24,108 bases of DNA from Smittium mucronatum. Its lineage: Eukaryota; Kickxellomycota; Harpellomycetes; Harpellales; Legeriomycetaceae. The stretch is taken from contig LSSL01000015.1 of the NCBI GenBank assembly GCA_001953115.1, forward strand, positions 1 to 24,108, given 5' to 3'. The notes under the pieces are model-generated. The model saw only the letters and a list, made by a program, of their open reading frames with translations, was not told the DNA's origin and ran no database searches. Shown here in pieces: positions 1 through 11,632 of the stretch (within the stretch, counting starts at the first letter, position 1; each line of letters starts with the position of its first letter). The position numbers were made by a program, and so were the translations under genes.

Positions 1-432
1 TTGCACTATTCTTGGTTGGGAGTAGTGGAGATAGCGCACAGCGATTCGGAGGACAGCGATTCCAGAGGAGGACCATCTAGAAACAGGAGGAACCGATCGT
101 TTAGCACAGCTGAGACATAGTCTAGTGCACAAGTCCAGCGTTCGACAGTCAGACGGATCTCAGCGTCTAACAGCTATTTGTAGGAGAGCCATGTCGATCA
201 AACCCACGTTTGGGTAGGAGCCTAATTTTATTAATCCTGTTAGAAGTAGGCTCTGACTAGGAGCTCAATACCTTCAATGAACTGTTGTTCATTGACAAAG
301 AGCTTAATCCATGACTGCACGTAACCTCAGTCATCCAGCCTAATTGGAGCGATGCCAGGGGGGTCTTTCAGTTGGTAGATTGAACCCTTTTCCCGTAGGT
401 ACGCAGCCGGTAGTCCGGCAGAGGAGCTTATT
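1..432. other. G+C-richer, hairpin-dense island of unknown identity
   Basis: This stretch is about half G+C by eye, and just after it the sequence drops to the very A+T-rich background. No long reading frame covers it. The plus frame at base 1 reads 38 codons (a Ser/Asp then Arg-rich tail, SDSEDSDSRGG) before a stop. Perfect inverted repeats follow one another: 109-115 with 158-164, 120-123 with 151-154, 202-206 with 211-215, 218-224 with 247-253, 274-282 with 287-295, 312-317 with 328-333, and 406-410 with 415-419. In A+T-rich genomes such islands are often structured RNA genes, but a transposon end or LTR that kept its composition is equally possible. The left side is cut by the window edge. 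Confidence 0.45.
274..295. repeat. Perfect 9-bp inverted repeat with 4-nt loop
   Basis: TCAATGAAC (274-282) and GTTCATTGA (287-295) are exact reverse complements separated by TGTT. This is the strongest single hairpin in the left island. It could be an RNA stem-loop or a protein-binding palindrome; the sequence alone does not decide. Confidence 0.7.
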
Positions 433-870
433 GTAGTTGGGATAATAGTCTTTTCTATACGTCTTTTTCTTTTTTTCAAATTTTTTTAGTATAGTTTTTA
501 ATGACTTTATCTTACAATAAAATTCCGTGATACACAAAAAAAAAAAATTCCCGAAATAAAGATCTATCTATTTCATATATGGGAAATTCTTTTGAATACC
601 GTAATTTTTTTTCTCGATTAAAAAATTGGCTATGGAAATTTTTAATCATCTTTAAGCCAATATAAATGGAAAAAATGTACTTATCCAAATAAAGTTTCAA
701 CACCTTGCCGATAGATGTTCTCTTTTTTTAACTTTATACCGCAGTTTAACCAATAATTTTATTTTGTTCTTAATGCTATATTTCCAAATGAGGAAAGTGG
801 TAAAAAGTTAATAGGAAGGCAACTGCTCTCAAAAAGAATCTCACATATGGTTCATAAATACAACTGAAGA
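433..870. other. A+T-rich non-coding stretch
   Basis: Composition falls abruptly after the left island, and poly(A) and poly(T) runs appear (for example 533-547). Two short minus-strand frames cross it but are Lys/Phe/Ile-rich and have no recognisable motif. I see no gene here. It separates the island from the integrase remnant and may be decayed retroelement DNA. Confidence 0.5.
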
Positions 871-1065
871 TTGAAAAAATACGATATTGGTGACAAGGTT
901 ATGATGAAAACATCAAATAAAGGTCAAAGTAGACTAGGAGATAAATTTCAGATTGACTCTGTAATAAATAAAATGGGAGACCACTAAGATATATATATTG
1001 GGTATGATATAATTGATATAACATTGCATAAAAAGATTATTTACAGAATTGAAATAGGTGAATAA
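871..1065 (+). mobile_element. Broken Ty3/gypsy-type integrase C-terminal remnant
   Basis: Frame 871 reads LKKYDIGDKVMMKTSNKGQ, then RLGDKFQIDSVINKMGDH, a stop at 985-987, and then further residues ending LHKKIIYRIE before the stop at 1063. The pattern (aromatic, G-D-K-V, short linker, L-G-D-K-F, then an I/V-rich strand) is that of the small beta-barrel at the C-terminus of Ty3/gypsy integrases, next to the 3' LTR in intact elements. Upstream in the same frame there is another stop just before 871, and I find no catalytic DDE core or reverse transcriptase nearby, so this is a dead fragment. I did not recognise a flanking LTR or target-site duplication. The family call rests on motif memory, not on a search. 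Confidence 0.55.
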
Positions 1066-4000
1066 ATCACCATTAAAAATCAAAGATATATTTATGCGGT
1101 TCTTTTAGAAAAGCAATCGACTAAGTAAAAAGAGTAGAAATAAATCTCAAATGTAAAGACGGGCGAAAGATAACAAATGCAAATACAAAAAAAACTTATA
1201 GGAATGAACAATTTTTCGCAATTCTGAATGTGATAACATATGTGGAAATAATGGAAATTTAAACCAAAGAACTGTAGCCGAAGTGACTGGAAATCAACGA
1301 AGTAGCTTACAAATATTGTTTCATGACTTATGTTAAGATTTTATTACTATTATTCTTAATAAAAGTGATATTTTCGAATGCAGGATCCTATGATTTTAAA
1401 AAAATCGACTCATGAGTTTCGGAAACTTTTTATAACACATTTTTACTTCAATAATTTATTATGATATTACATATATATTTTTATTTTATTAAATAAACGT
1501 AAAAAAAATAAAATAAGCTAAAAAATCTGAGATATAGAATACTTTATTTTTACACAAATTCAGCTCTTATAATCCATTCTAACTGTTAATTAAAAGATTT
1601 GCAGCAATGTATGGATCTATATTCATTCAAAATAGTAATTTAGTTTTTTTGCTTATTCGGTTTTTTTTAATAAAAAATAAATTATGAAGTCCTTAAATTA
1701 TTTTCTATTATAATACAATCAATTGATTTGATCTAGATAAGTATTGTTTTGGACGTGTATGAATGTGTTACTAATATCCAATGTACCTAAACTCCAAGTA
1801 AGAATTTCAGAATCGTCAATTTAAACAGTTGATCTTCAAATATGCACCTATATGTGTATTATAGATTTATTTTATCCCTTTCTTTGTAAACAGGGTTTTT
1901 TGAATTTATTTTTTTGATAAGACTTTATTTTTTTAAATGAAGCTCCAACACCAACCATGCGCATTTCAAATAACAATAAAATTTCAAACTTATAAATATA
2001 ATATAGTGATATATTATTTACTTACGTTTTTTTCCGATTTCGATTTCGATTTCTTTTTTAACTTCCAAATCCACAATATTTAAATTTATCTGCTTGGTTA
2101 TATTTATGAATTATTATTTTTCTGCACTTTTTAGTTTTTCGCTTTTTCAGAAAAGTCAAAAAAAAAATAACTTTTTGAATCACCAATACCTTCAAATTAC
2201 TCACCTAGAAAAAATAAATCACAAAATATAATCTTGGACATTTTTTTACTAAAATTTCTCTAAAATCAAGATTCACTTATAAATTTCTCTAACTATCAGC
2301 TAAAATAATAATTCAATCAAGAAGAAATATCTAATAAAAAATATGATCGAAAACACAGTTCAAAATATTCATATATGGATCATATCCGCCAAAAAAGGAT
2401 CAAATCCACAAGGGAATATCATTAACATACAACATATGGATGAATTCAAATATTATTAATTTTTTTTAAAAAAAAATGCATAGAAATTGCGATAGAAAAA
2501 ATCAAATAAGTTTAAATAACCCATGCATTTTTATTTTTTTCTCAAATTTTCACGTAAAAAAGGCGAACCAATGTTTATTTCATGAATAAAACAAAAAAAT
2601 ATGTTTTGCGGGTTTTGATAATAAAACGGGAGCTATTCGAACGCATATTCACGTAATTTTAATATTTTTGTTTATTTAATAATATTTATTAAAAATAAAA
2701 CCCCCGATATATACTTTAAATTTTAGGAATTTTTTTATTATATCTTAGATTTATCTAATCCATACAAAAGAAAATTCATAAAAATATCTGATAAACATAT
2801 AACGCAAGAATTAGAGCTAATAATTTATATCTTTTATTTAGACATCAAGAAGTTTTAATTGTAATTAAAATAATAATTATTAGTAATATTGAATTCTTAA
2901 ATTTGAAAAAATGTATAAACCGCAAATAGGGCCATTGTAAAAAAATAATATTTAAGTTATAACACCAATAAAACTATCGCATTTGATAAAGATTATTTTA
3001 CGGAAAAATTTTTCTACAATCCCTCCTCCCTCATCATCAACATCTTTTAGTTCTTTTCAACTAAAAAAAAAAAACAAAGATTTTCTGTAATCTTTATAGG
3101 TCTGCTTGCAGCTTCCGAAAATTAAGTAACTATTTTCTATATTTTTATAAATTATCAAGATAAAAACTTCAAAAAAAAAAATCAAAATTTAATTAAATAT
3201 ACTTTTGATTTTTCAATGATGATAAAAAAATTTGTAGTATAAAATTTTAAATTTAATTACAATCAATTATTTAAGAGAACAATAGAACTATTTTTAACTT
3301 AATACACCTAAATAAGTATTGAACCACAATTTAGGAAATTGTATGTTCCCATGCCTAATTAATTAAAAAAACCCTTCAGTTATAATATTTTTAAGATTTT
3401 ATTAGACAACAATAATACAATTAAACTAAGATAAGCAGAGTTTTAAAATAATTTACATAATACTTTATTGTTTTTTTTTGTGAATATTTTAATAATCATT
3501 TTCGTAAAATCAAATCCTAATAATTAATAACTATCTTATTAAGAATCTAAATTAATCACCAAGTAATAAACTTGGTTTTAAATCAATATTTCGAGTTTTT
3601 TTTTGTAATATTTAATCCTATTCACTAAATTAAAGTGATTTAACTATAAATTTTAAATAATTATCCAATTAAAAGTTTAATTATTGCTGATATAGTCTAA
3701 ATGGGGTAAACGGGAGATTATTTTAAATCCTATACTTTTTTTTGCCGTATAAGTCATCATATATAATAAAATTTAATCATCACTTTACCAATAATAATGA
3801 AAAAACTTTCATAAATGATAATTTTCCAATTAACTATTTCTTTTTATTTTAATCATTTTTATCAAATAAGTTTATTCCTTATCAAAATTTAATAATTAAA
3901 AACTAGAGAGAAGTATAAGTTTTTATAATACGGCACCTGGATTAAAAAAAATTCAGTAGATAGCATAATTCTTGCTTGAATAAAAATCTTCAAACATTCC

Positions 4001-7000
4001 ATTGGTAAAAATAAAAATAAAAATGAATATAAAAGTAAAAATTTGACTATATTTTTAAACGAAAAATAGAAAACTCTAATTCAAATCATTAGAAATCATT
4101 CGATTCGCTCATTTTTGGATTTTTTATAAACTTTTTAAAGTTGCGCTAATTAATCAGCAATGACCCAATAAAAATCTATTAACGAAAAATCTTTATCATA
4201 TTTTCAAAAAATTATTAATTCACCTTTATTTATTCAAATAAACATGTATTCCGGTCAAAAGGTGTTTTTGAAGTAAAAAATTCTATTTGTGAATAAGATT
4301 TTCTATTAATGAATTAAAAATAAAAACTATTAGATTTATAGATGATACTATGAAAAAAAATAATATCACTCTATTAATTAAAAAAAAATAAACTTTGAAT
4401 TTAATAGATATGAAATTTAAATTTAAATAAAGTTGCATATCTTATTCAATGAGAAATTGGGTTTTTATGCTATAAATAAAAATATCACGTTGACCAGAAA
4501 ATATGAAAAAAGGTTTAGAAAAATCACGATTGAGCTAACTAAAAGTAGTCTGCGATTCAGAAAAAAGAAGACGGAAATCAATTATAAGCTTTTAACACCA
4601 GAAATTATAATTTTCATTGGAATTTTTGGACTCATAAATGATCAAATCGGAGATAGTGACTCTAAATTAACTAAAATAATCTTATTTTTAGAGCCTTTAC
4701 ATCTTTTAATATTTTTTTTCGATTATATCAAAATTTGAACTTTCTATAAATTAGATTTTTAAATTCAAAACAAAAAATTAAAACGAAAAAAACGAAAAAA
4801 TATCATATTTGTCATATATTGATATTTAAATTGAAAAAAAAAACAAAAACTATCAAAGAAAAACTTATAAAACGATTGATTTGATCGTGATTAACTAATT
4901 TATGAAATTATTTATGAAATTAAAAATTTATAACAAGATAATGCATTCAAATACTAGTATCTGCATATCTAATTTTTTTAAAAAAATTATCAACCTTCAC
5001 TATTTGATTAAGAAAAAAAAATATCAACTTTCATATCATATTTCTGAATAATAAGTATGTTAATTTAGTCCTAATTGGTTGCTGATTCTAAAAAATTTAA
5101 AAGGTAGATTTTTGTTTAAAATTTTTTTTCTTTTAAGTATAATTTTTAGAATTTTAATTTCAGATTAATGTTTAAATTAGTTTTACTCCCTAAATTTAGC
5201 TTTCAAATTTTAAAATTATTCGTTATATAAAGGATAAAAAAGTTTATTTACTAAGTAAATTTTAAAAATACCAGAAATTTAGAATTAAATCTTTAATATT
5301 TTTAGTTTTAAAATAAAAAATGCGTTAATAAGTAAGAAAGATTTTTTTTAAAATTCTTAGTAATATTTTCATTTAATATATTGTCCATATATATTGATAA
5401 AATGAATGCTGTTTATATTTCTATTTTTTTCAGGTTAATAATATTCCCTAATTTTTATAAAGATTTCTATTTATAATTGAAAATGAAGTGCAAAAAAAAT
5501 ATTTATAGAGCAATTTATGCAGTCATGGGTTACATTTTAAAATTAAAAGAACACTGGATTAAAAATAATTCTAAAAAAAACTAGAAAAGAAGCTATATAA
5601 AAATTTTTTTACATAAATTATCAATACTTTTCTTGATTCGAGCTTTTAATTACCAGTCTGTCTTTTTTTATTCTTTATCAATTACCTTAATAATTATACT
5701 CGATTTTTATGTTCTTTTTTTCTTATCCAACCAAAGAAAATAAGAATAATTTTTTTCATTATTCACGATTTTTATACAATATTTTTTTTCGTCATTTCGC
5801 AGCAAAGCGTGTATATCGCTATTTTTATTCGCGAAATTATCAATTTACGTGATTTTTTTCGGAATTATACACGAATAACGATAAAAAAAATTATGTTATT
5901 TAAAATATTATTCAAAAATAATTTTGCTTCTATATTTAGCCCTAACACCCCTCATTATGAAAGCGAAAAAGTGGCTAAAAAATGGGAATAATTTAATGAT
6001 TATAGAATTATGGAAAAAATATTAAATAGAGTGAACTCAATATTCAAAATATTTAGACCTAAAAAATTAGAAAAATGAATTTAATTTCTTATAATTATAT
6101 TTTATACGATAAATCTTGGTTAAATATGGAATTAAACTATCAAAATCGATATTGATGGGATATGTTTTTTTATGGAAAATATTCCTAGTAATAATAATTA
6201 TTATTTTAGATAATTATGATTAAAAAAAAATCTAAAAACCAATAAATAATGCAATAATATAATAAAAAAATGAATTATTTTTAAAAATATGTAAAAAAGT
6301 TTTTAAAAAGTTAAATCTAAAAGAATCAACGATTAACGAGGGAATTCATATGGAGAAATGTAATTTTAATAAAACAAAACAAAATTGTATTTTAAATATA
6401 AAACTTAAAAATCATACAAAAAATTATAAAACATAAGTGATTATTAAATTTATGCAATTTAGTACAGGTGTCGATTAGAATCTTTGTAAATTGGAGAGAT
6501 CTAGAAACCCGTGACTTTTCTATAAAAAAATAAAACTTAAAGACACGGAAAATTTATTAACCGGAATTATTCTACTATTAAAAAGGAATAAAATATAAGA
6601 AATTTAGTAATATTTATCATTAAATATTTACATGAAAAATAATATTATAACAAAAATAATATTAAAAAAAAGAAAAAGTTTAGCATAAAAAAAATCGTAA
6701 ATAATTTTGAAAATAGTTAATAGTAGTAATAAAGTTAAAGTTAGATTTAAAATATAAAATCCATATCAGAAAAATATTACTAGTAGCCCCCAACCAATAT
6801 ATCTAATACTAATGGAGAAATGCTCATAAAAAACTTTTTTTTCCCTATAAAACGTCTATTTATAATAATATAGAATATAAGTCTGATGAAATTACGGGAA
6901 AAAAATATCTTTTTACGTGATTTCGGAACCAATCTGATCTTCTATTGAATAATTTTTAGACGATCTTTCTATTATTGAAGATTTAATTCAGTTGAAAACA

Positions 7001-10000
7001 AAATTTTAAAATTTAAAGTTAAAAAAATTAATAAATTTACTCGAGGTCGATAAAAAAAGGATTTTAAAATTATTTTGATGGAAAAAAGAAAAAAAATCAA
7101 AAAATTATGCGATTTAAAATCCATTATACAAAAAAGTGACAACTTTCAGAAAAAATCAGAGATAATTTTTGACTATGCTAATTAACAAAATTTCATAACC
7201 CTAGATAAAATAATAATTTTATGTGTGGAACGCGAAACTTTATATTATTATATGAGGTTTAATCTGTGCCAAGAAGGTGGTTCTTTAAAAATCACGCTAA
7301 TTCAACTGTATTTTTTTCATAAAATTGAACGGTACTTAATAATATTTTTATCTCCTCTCATAAATACATGTATTTTGGAAAAGTTGAATCTAAAACATAA
7401 TTGATATCAAGAGGAAATTTTTTCCATTGGACAATAAAAAATCTTTATATACCATTTTTATAGAATATTAATTGATAATATATTGTTCTGGCATAATCAA
7501 ATAATTTTATAACAGATATTACAGATATAAAGTAGTTTCTCAAGTAAAAAAATATAAATAATAACAATTATCGAAAATTGAAAAGCCTGCGAGAGAATAG
7601 TTAATTAAATTGAATTTTATATTATAATATGAATAAAAATATATTCAAAAAATTCAAAAAAAGTACAATATATAAATCATTATGAAAATTTACTTTTGAA
7701 AATTTAAAAAAATAGTCAAATAGTAATCTAAAAAATTTTATGATTTAAATAACGAGCAACAAATATGAAAATAAAATCTAAGAAATATTTATATTTGAAA
7801 TATAGAATATATGAACATAAATATAATGGAAAAAATGTTAGCTTTTAGAAATTCAATTGATAAATAAGATTTTGGGACTAAAAATAAAAAAATAGAAAAA
7901 AAAGTGAATAATACTTAATTAAACGATAATAGATTTTCAAAATGAGAAAAATAAAAAAAATAAAAAAAATATTAAGAAATAAATATTGAAATCGAGTTAT
8001 GTAAAAAAATAAATCACCTATAAAATATTTATTTCCGAATGAAATATGGAATCTTGTTAGTTCAAATATCTAACTTACTTCAAAAATAAAAATAATATGT
8101 TTCAAAAGTTTTGAAAATTTTGGGACTACGAAATTTTCCTTAAATTCTGCTCACCGATATAACTTAAATTTTATTTTGAAAAGAAATTAATGAATTCAAA
8201 AAAAAAAAAAAAAACTTATTAAGTCACATGTAGCTATATCCATAAAAAAAATTAAAAAATTAATTTTGCAAGATCAAAGAAACAAATTTAGAAATATATA
8301 AAGAATATAATTGATTTTAGATGTGAATTATTGAACACTTCAAAAATTTTCTTGAAAATTTTTTTGGCACGACAGAAATTAATTCGGTTAAAATTTTTAA
8401 TTGGAATTATCCGTTTCTTTAAATCTTACTGCAGTGACACGGGTATTAATTTGTTATATATTAGGTATAAAAAAATTAGTAATTTTTTCAACTTATAAAT
8501 GGGATTTATGAATGAAAATATATATTAATAATGATAGGGAATGATATAACTTAATAATTTCTCTACATCTAGAGCATGTTTTTTATTTCCTGATTCACTA
8601 ATATAATCAAGATTTTTTTATCGAAGAAATTTTTAAAGGTTAAATACATTTTCCGGAAATAATGATGGAAAATTAGACATGACGACTAAAAATCCGCTAA
8701 TATATAAAATAATTATACAATGATCATTTTTTCCCGCCTAATTGCAACTGCAAATATCGTTAAAAATCAAATAAAATTTTTCATTTTAGATCATTGATTC
8801 TAATATTCTTATTATACCCCCATTCACCCGATGTAAAAAATAAAAAAAAACTTTTTTTTCGAAATATGCTAATTTATTTGATAACGATATTTAATAGTAA
8901 CCAAAATTCTTCGAACCATAGAAATTTTTGTTCTTAATATGATTATATTAATACCAAATTTTTTTAGAATGTTTTTTTTCTATATTAAACAGTTCCTCTT
9001 ATGATTTCAATTTAATATAGTTCAAAGGTATCTTATTTCTAAATATGCTTGCTTTTAAGATTCTGGGTAAAAATTACAAGTAAAGGTGATGGAATCGGAG
9101 GTAATTTTTTCTTAAAAGTAGTTATAAAAATAAATTATTTGGGGGCCATATAGCCTTTATTTTTTGATATATTAGTGATATATTAGTTACTTAGATCCTT
9201 CAATCCAGTGTGGCAAGTACTTTGATATACTAAATTTACATAAATACATTTGTTGTTTTCAAAAATTAAGCCAATAGAAAGATTATTTTAAAGCGAGATC
9301 AAAGAAAACATAGATATTGGCCATGATAATGGCACAAAAGGGCTCAAAGAGACTAAAAGAGTAAATAAAAAAAACTTTTATTTGATTTGTGGCCCTTGAA
9401 CCGATTCAAATCAGTGTTTAATCTCAAAAAAGAAATATACTTCATGGTAAATATAAATTTGACAAATAATTTATTATTATTTTTTTGATGATTTTTTAAC
9501 ATATTCGCTGGTGAAAATTAAATGCATTTTTTTTAGAGTATTTGCTTATTTTTCAATGTTTCATTCTTTTTTTCAAGATTCTGTCTTATTATTAACTACA
9601 ACCTATTTTTAAAAGTGTAAAGGGGTTATATTTCTATCTTTTCACTGCCAATTAAAATAATAGTTCAAGCAATTACAATAGTAATAAAATTTGAATGGAT
9701 ATAAAGAATTAGAATTCAAGAATATATAAATTGGCTCGATAATAATAGAAATTTATTGTATATAATAAATCCAAATCCAAGAGTAGTGGATATTATTTCT
9801 TAAAAAAACAATCAAATAGGGAAAATGCGTATCTTAAATACGAAGTATAAAAAATGTAAAATATAAACTGGGGATATTTTTTAAATTATGAAAAGAGGGA
9901 AATGAAACAAGTTGAAAAGCTTAGATATTATAATATGGCTAAGCTACCATATTGATATGTTCTCAAGTTATGAGAGGTCAATTACACTTTGGAAAGTTGT

Positions 10001-10980
10001 AATTTGTTTATATAAATAAATTTTATGCGTATTGGACTGATTTGTGCATTACACATATATTGAAATCACCTTTCAGATTTTTATATTTGAACTATCTTCT
10101 CATAAAGGAATTAAAAAACCAAAAATAGGGTCTCTTTTTTTAATAAATTTTTTAAATAATCTCCACAAAAATATAAAAATGGTTCTTTTATGCAACACAA
10201 TGGGCCTAAAAAGATCAAATAATTTCGAAAAACCATGAAACTAGCCAATATTACGGTACTAAATTCGATTATACCTGGAATTATTTCACCCTAGCTTATT
10301 CTGACTATTTTCAAGGTTATATTAATTCGTTTTACTATAAAAATAGTGATTTTTTCATATTTAAAATCAGGCGTACGAACATATTTTATTATTTTTTGAG
10401 CTCCGTAATGTAACTTAAATCGTTTTAATTTTTTTTTATATATTTAGGTATTATCTGAATAATGGGATGGTTGATAAAACATTCTAAATATATTTATAAT
10501 AATTTATTTATTTTTGAATTAATTAAAGAAAGAATGTTTAAGACCGGGAAATTTGCAATTTAGCAATAAGTAAAAACAATTTAAAATATAATGTACAAAA
10601 ATTAGACCATAAAAAGAGAAAAAATAAAACTATTCTTTAATCATGGCTCCAAAAATATTGGTAAATGTAAAAAAAATATTTGTAGGATGTAATGAAAAAC
10701 AGAAAAAAAATTCAGCCTGATTAATAAACATAAAGCTTTATACCCAAAATTCTATAACCTGCTTAAATTAATATTAATATTTCCAATACCAAAGAGTTTT
10801 TGGGAGGCATTGAATTAGGAGAAAAATAGCCATACTATTATTTTTTTTTCGATTAAAGTCTATTATATACTCGTAATGAACCATCAATTCTGGTTTTTAT
10901 TGAATTAAATTAAAAAATATGTTAAAGAAAAAAAGGAAGTTTTTAAAATTTAAAATATTTAGAAGAGAGTTTATACATGT
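1066..10980. other. A+T desert, no supported gene
   Basis: Nearly ten kilobases of extremely A+T-rich sequence (more than 80% by eye) full of A and T homopolymers, including a 17-base A run at 8198-8214. Stop codons are frequent in all frames. The longest open stretches (near 4433-4738, 5809-5991 and 10044-10238) lack in-frame ATG starts and recognisable domains. I found no tRNA-like A/B-box pair. Plausible identities are decayed transposons, heterochromatin-like sequence or ordinary intergenic DNA of an A+T-rich genome. Confidence 0.6.
9980..10004. repeat. Imperfect inverted repeat
   Basis: AATTACA (9980-9986) pairs with TGTAATT (9998-10004), and CTTT (9987-9990) pairs with AAAG (9993-9996), with one bulged T at 9997 and only GG between the arms. 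It lies in the A+T desert with no gene within 900 bases that I trust. Such repeats are expected at some rate in low-complexity DNA. Confidence 0.5.
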
Positions 10981-11061
10981 GATGACTTCTCAAATCTATT
11001 CGCCTATTAAAATAAGGTAAGAGGAATTGTGTATTAAAGTTATTTAAATAAAAAATTTCAG

Positions 11062-11210
11062 GAATTTTTTGGTGTTTATCGATTAAAAAAACGTAAAACT
11101 CTTGATAAAGAAAACAAGGTGAGGGTCAAAATATTTTTAAATTTGCTGTATCTAGTATTCAAAAAATTAAGGGGTCCAACGTATACATTATCTGTGAAAT
11201 TTCATCTAAA
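11062..11210 (+). other. Possible internal exon or decayed exon
   Basis: A stretch bounded by a good acceptor (TTTCAG, ending 11061) and a donor (GTAATT at 11211) is open in one frame for 49 codons plus two bases. It reads EFFGVYRLKKRKTLDKENK at its start and RGPTYTLSVKFHLK at its end. The upstream putative intron would be 11017-11061 (45 nt), but the sequence 5' of it in the matching phase contains a stop. Joining it to the next ORF at 11,270 puts the latter in the wrong frame. It may therefore be a chance open stretch or part of a pseudogene. No family was recognised. Confidence 0.2.
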
Positions 11211-11269
11211 GTAATTTTGAGTTTCAAAAAAAAAAGAGGAAAAATAAACAAAACAATTGACTGTAAGGA

Positions 11270-11632
11270 ATGTTGATGAATTGGATAAGAAAAAAATTTC
11301 AAAAGTTGTTTCCCAGTCTAGATTCTTTATTATATCTGACATCGTTTGACCACATAAAAATAACAGAAATCAACTATATATTTGTGGGTTATTTTGCTAT
11401 ATTTGGGGCTTTATTTAATTTTTTTTTCTTGAATCAATTCTCTCGAGTTATAGAACTGCTAAAGCGGCAGAGGGGAGTTGGGTAAGAATTTTTTTTGAAA
11501 ATTTCTTCTTTTTTTAATTTTTTTGAATTGGTTTTTAGAACTGTTTATAAATGGAGAATAAATTTCCCGAAAAAAAAGGGGGGCCTTATTTACCCATCTA
11601 TAATCTTAGAGAAAATGTTTGCATCTTCATAA
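11270..11632 (+). CDS. Hypothetical small membrane protein, two exons
   Basis: An ATG at 11270 opens 70 codons plus two bases to 11481. A 57-nt GT-AG intron (GTAAGA donor at 11482, TTTTTAG acceptor ending 11538) then joins in phase to 30 further sense codons, with a TAA at 11630-11632. This gives about 101 residues. The product begins MLMNWIRKKFQKLFPSLDS, has one hydrophobic segment at about residues 40-55 (YIFVGYFAIFGALFNFFFL) followed by a basic stretch (LLKRQRGVG), and ends with KKKGGLIYPSIILEKM. That fits a single-pass membrane protein. Support comes from the ATG, the consensus intron and continued openness after splicing inside an otherwise stop-rich desert. No family is recognised. The stretch 11062-11210 could be an upstream exon, but the phase does not match. 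A chance ORF or a decayed gene remains quite possible. Confidence 0.3.

Noticed and set aside
358..427. A functional tRNA gene
   Set aside because: The D-arm and a T-arm-like hairpin are present but acceptor and anticodon stems do not pair and the T-loop is only four bases.
340..537. Minus-strand 65-codon frame across the island edge
   Set aside because: Crosses the composition border; half is Lys/Phe homopolymer translation and the rest falls in the hairpin-rich part, with no family match in mind.
5809..5991. Plus-strand 60-codon frame with a faint resemblance to the region after the reverse-transcriptase palm
   Set aside because: GTG start, no diagnostic residue, and similarity too vague to report as a retroelement.
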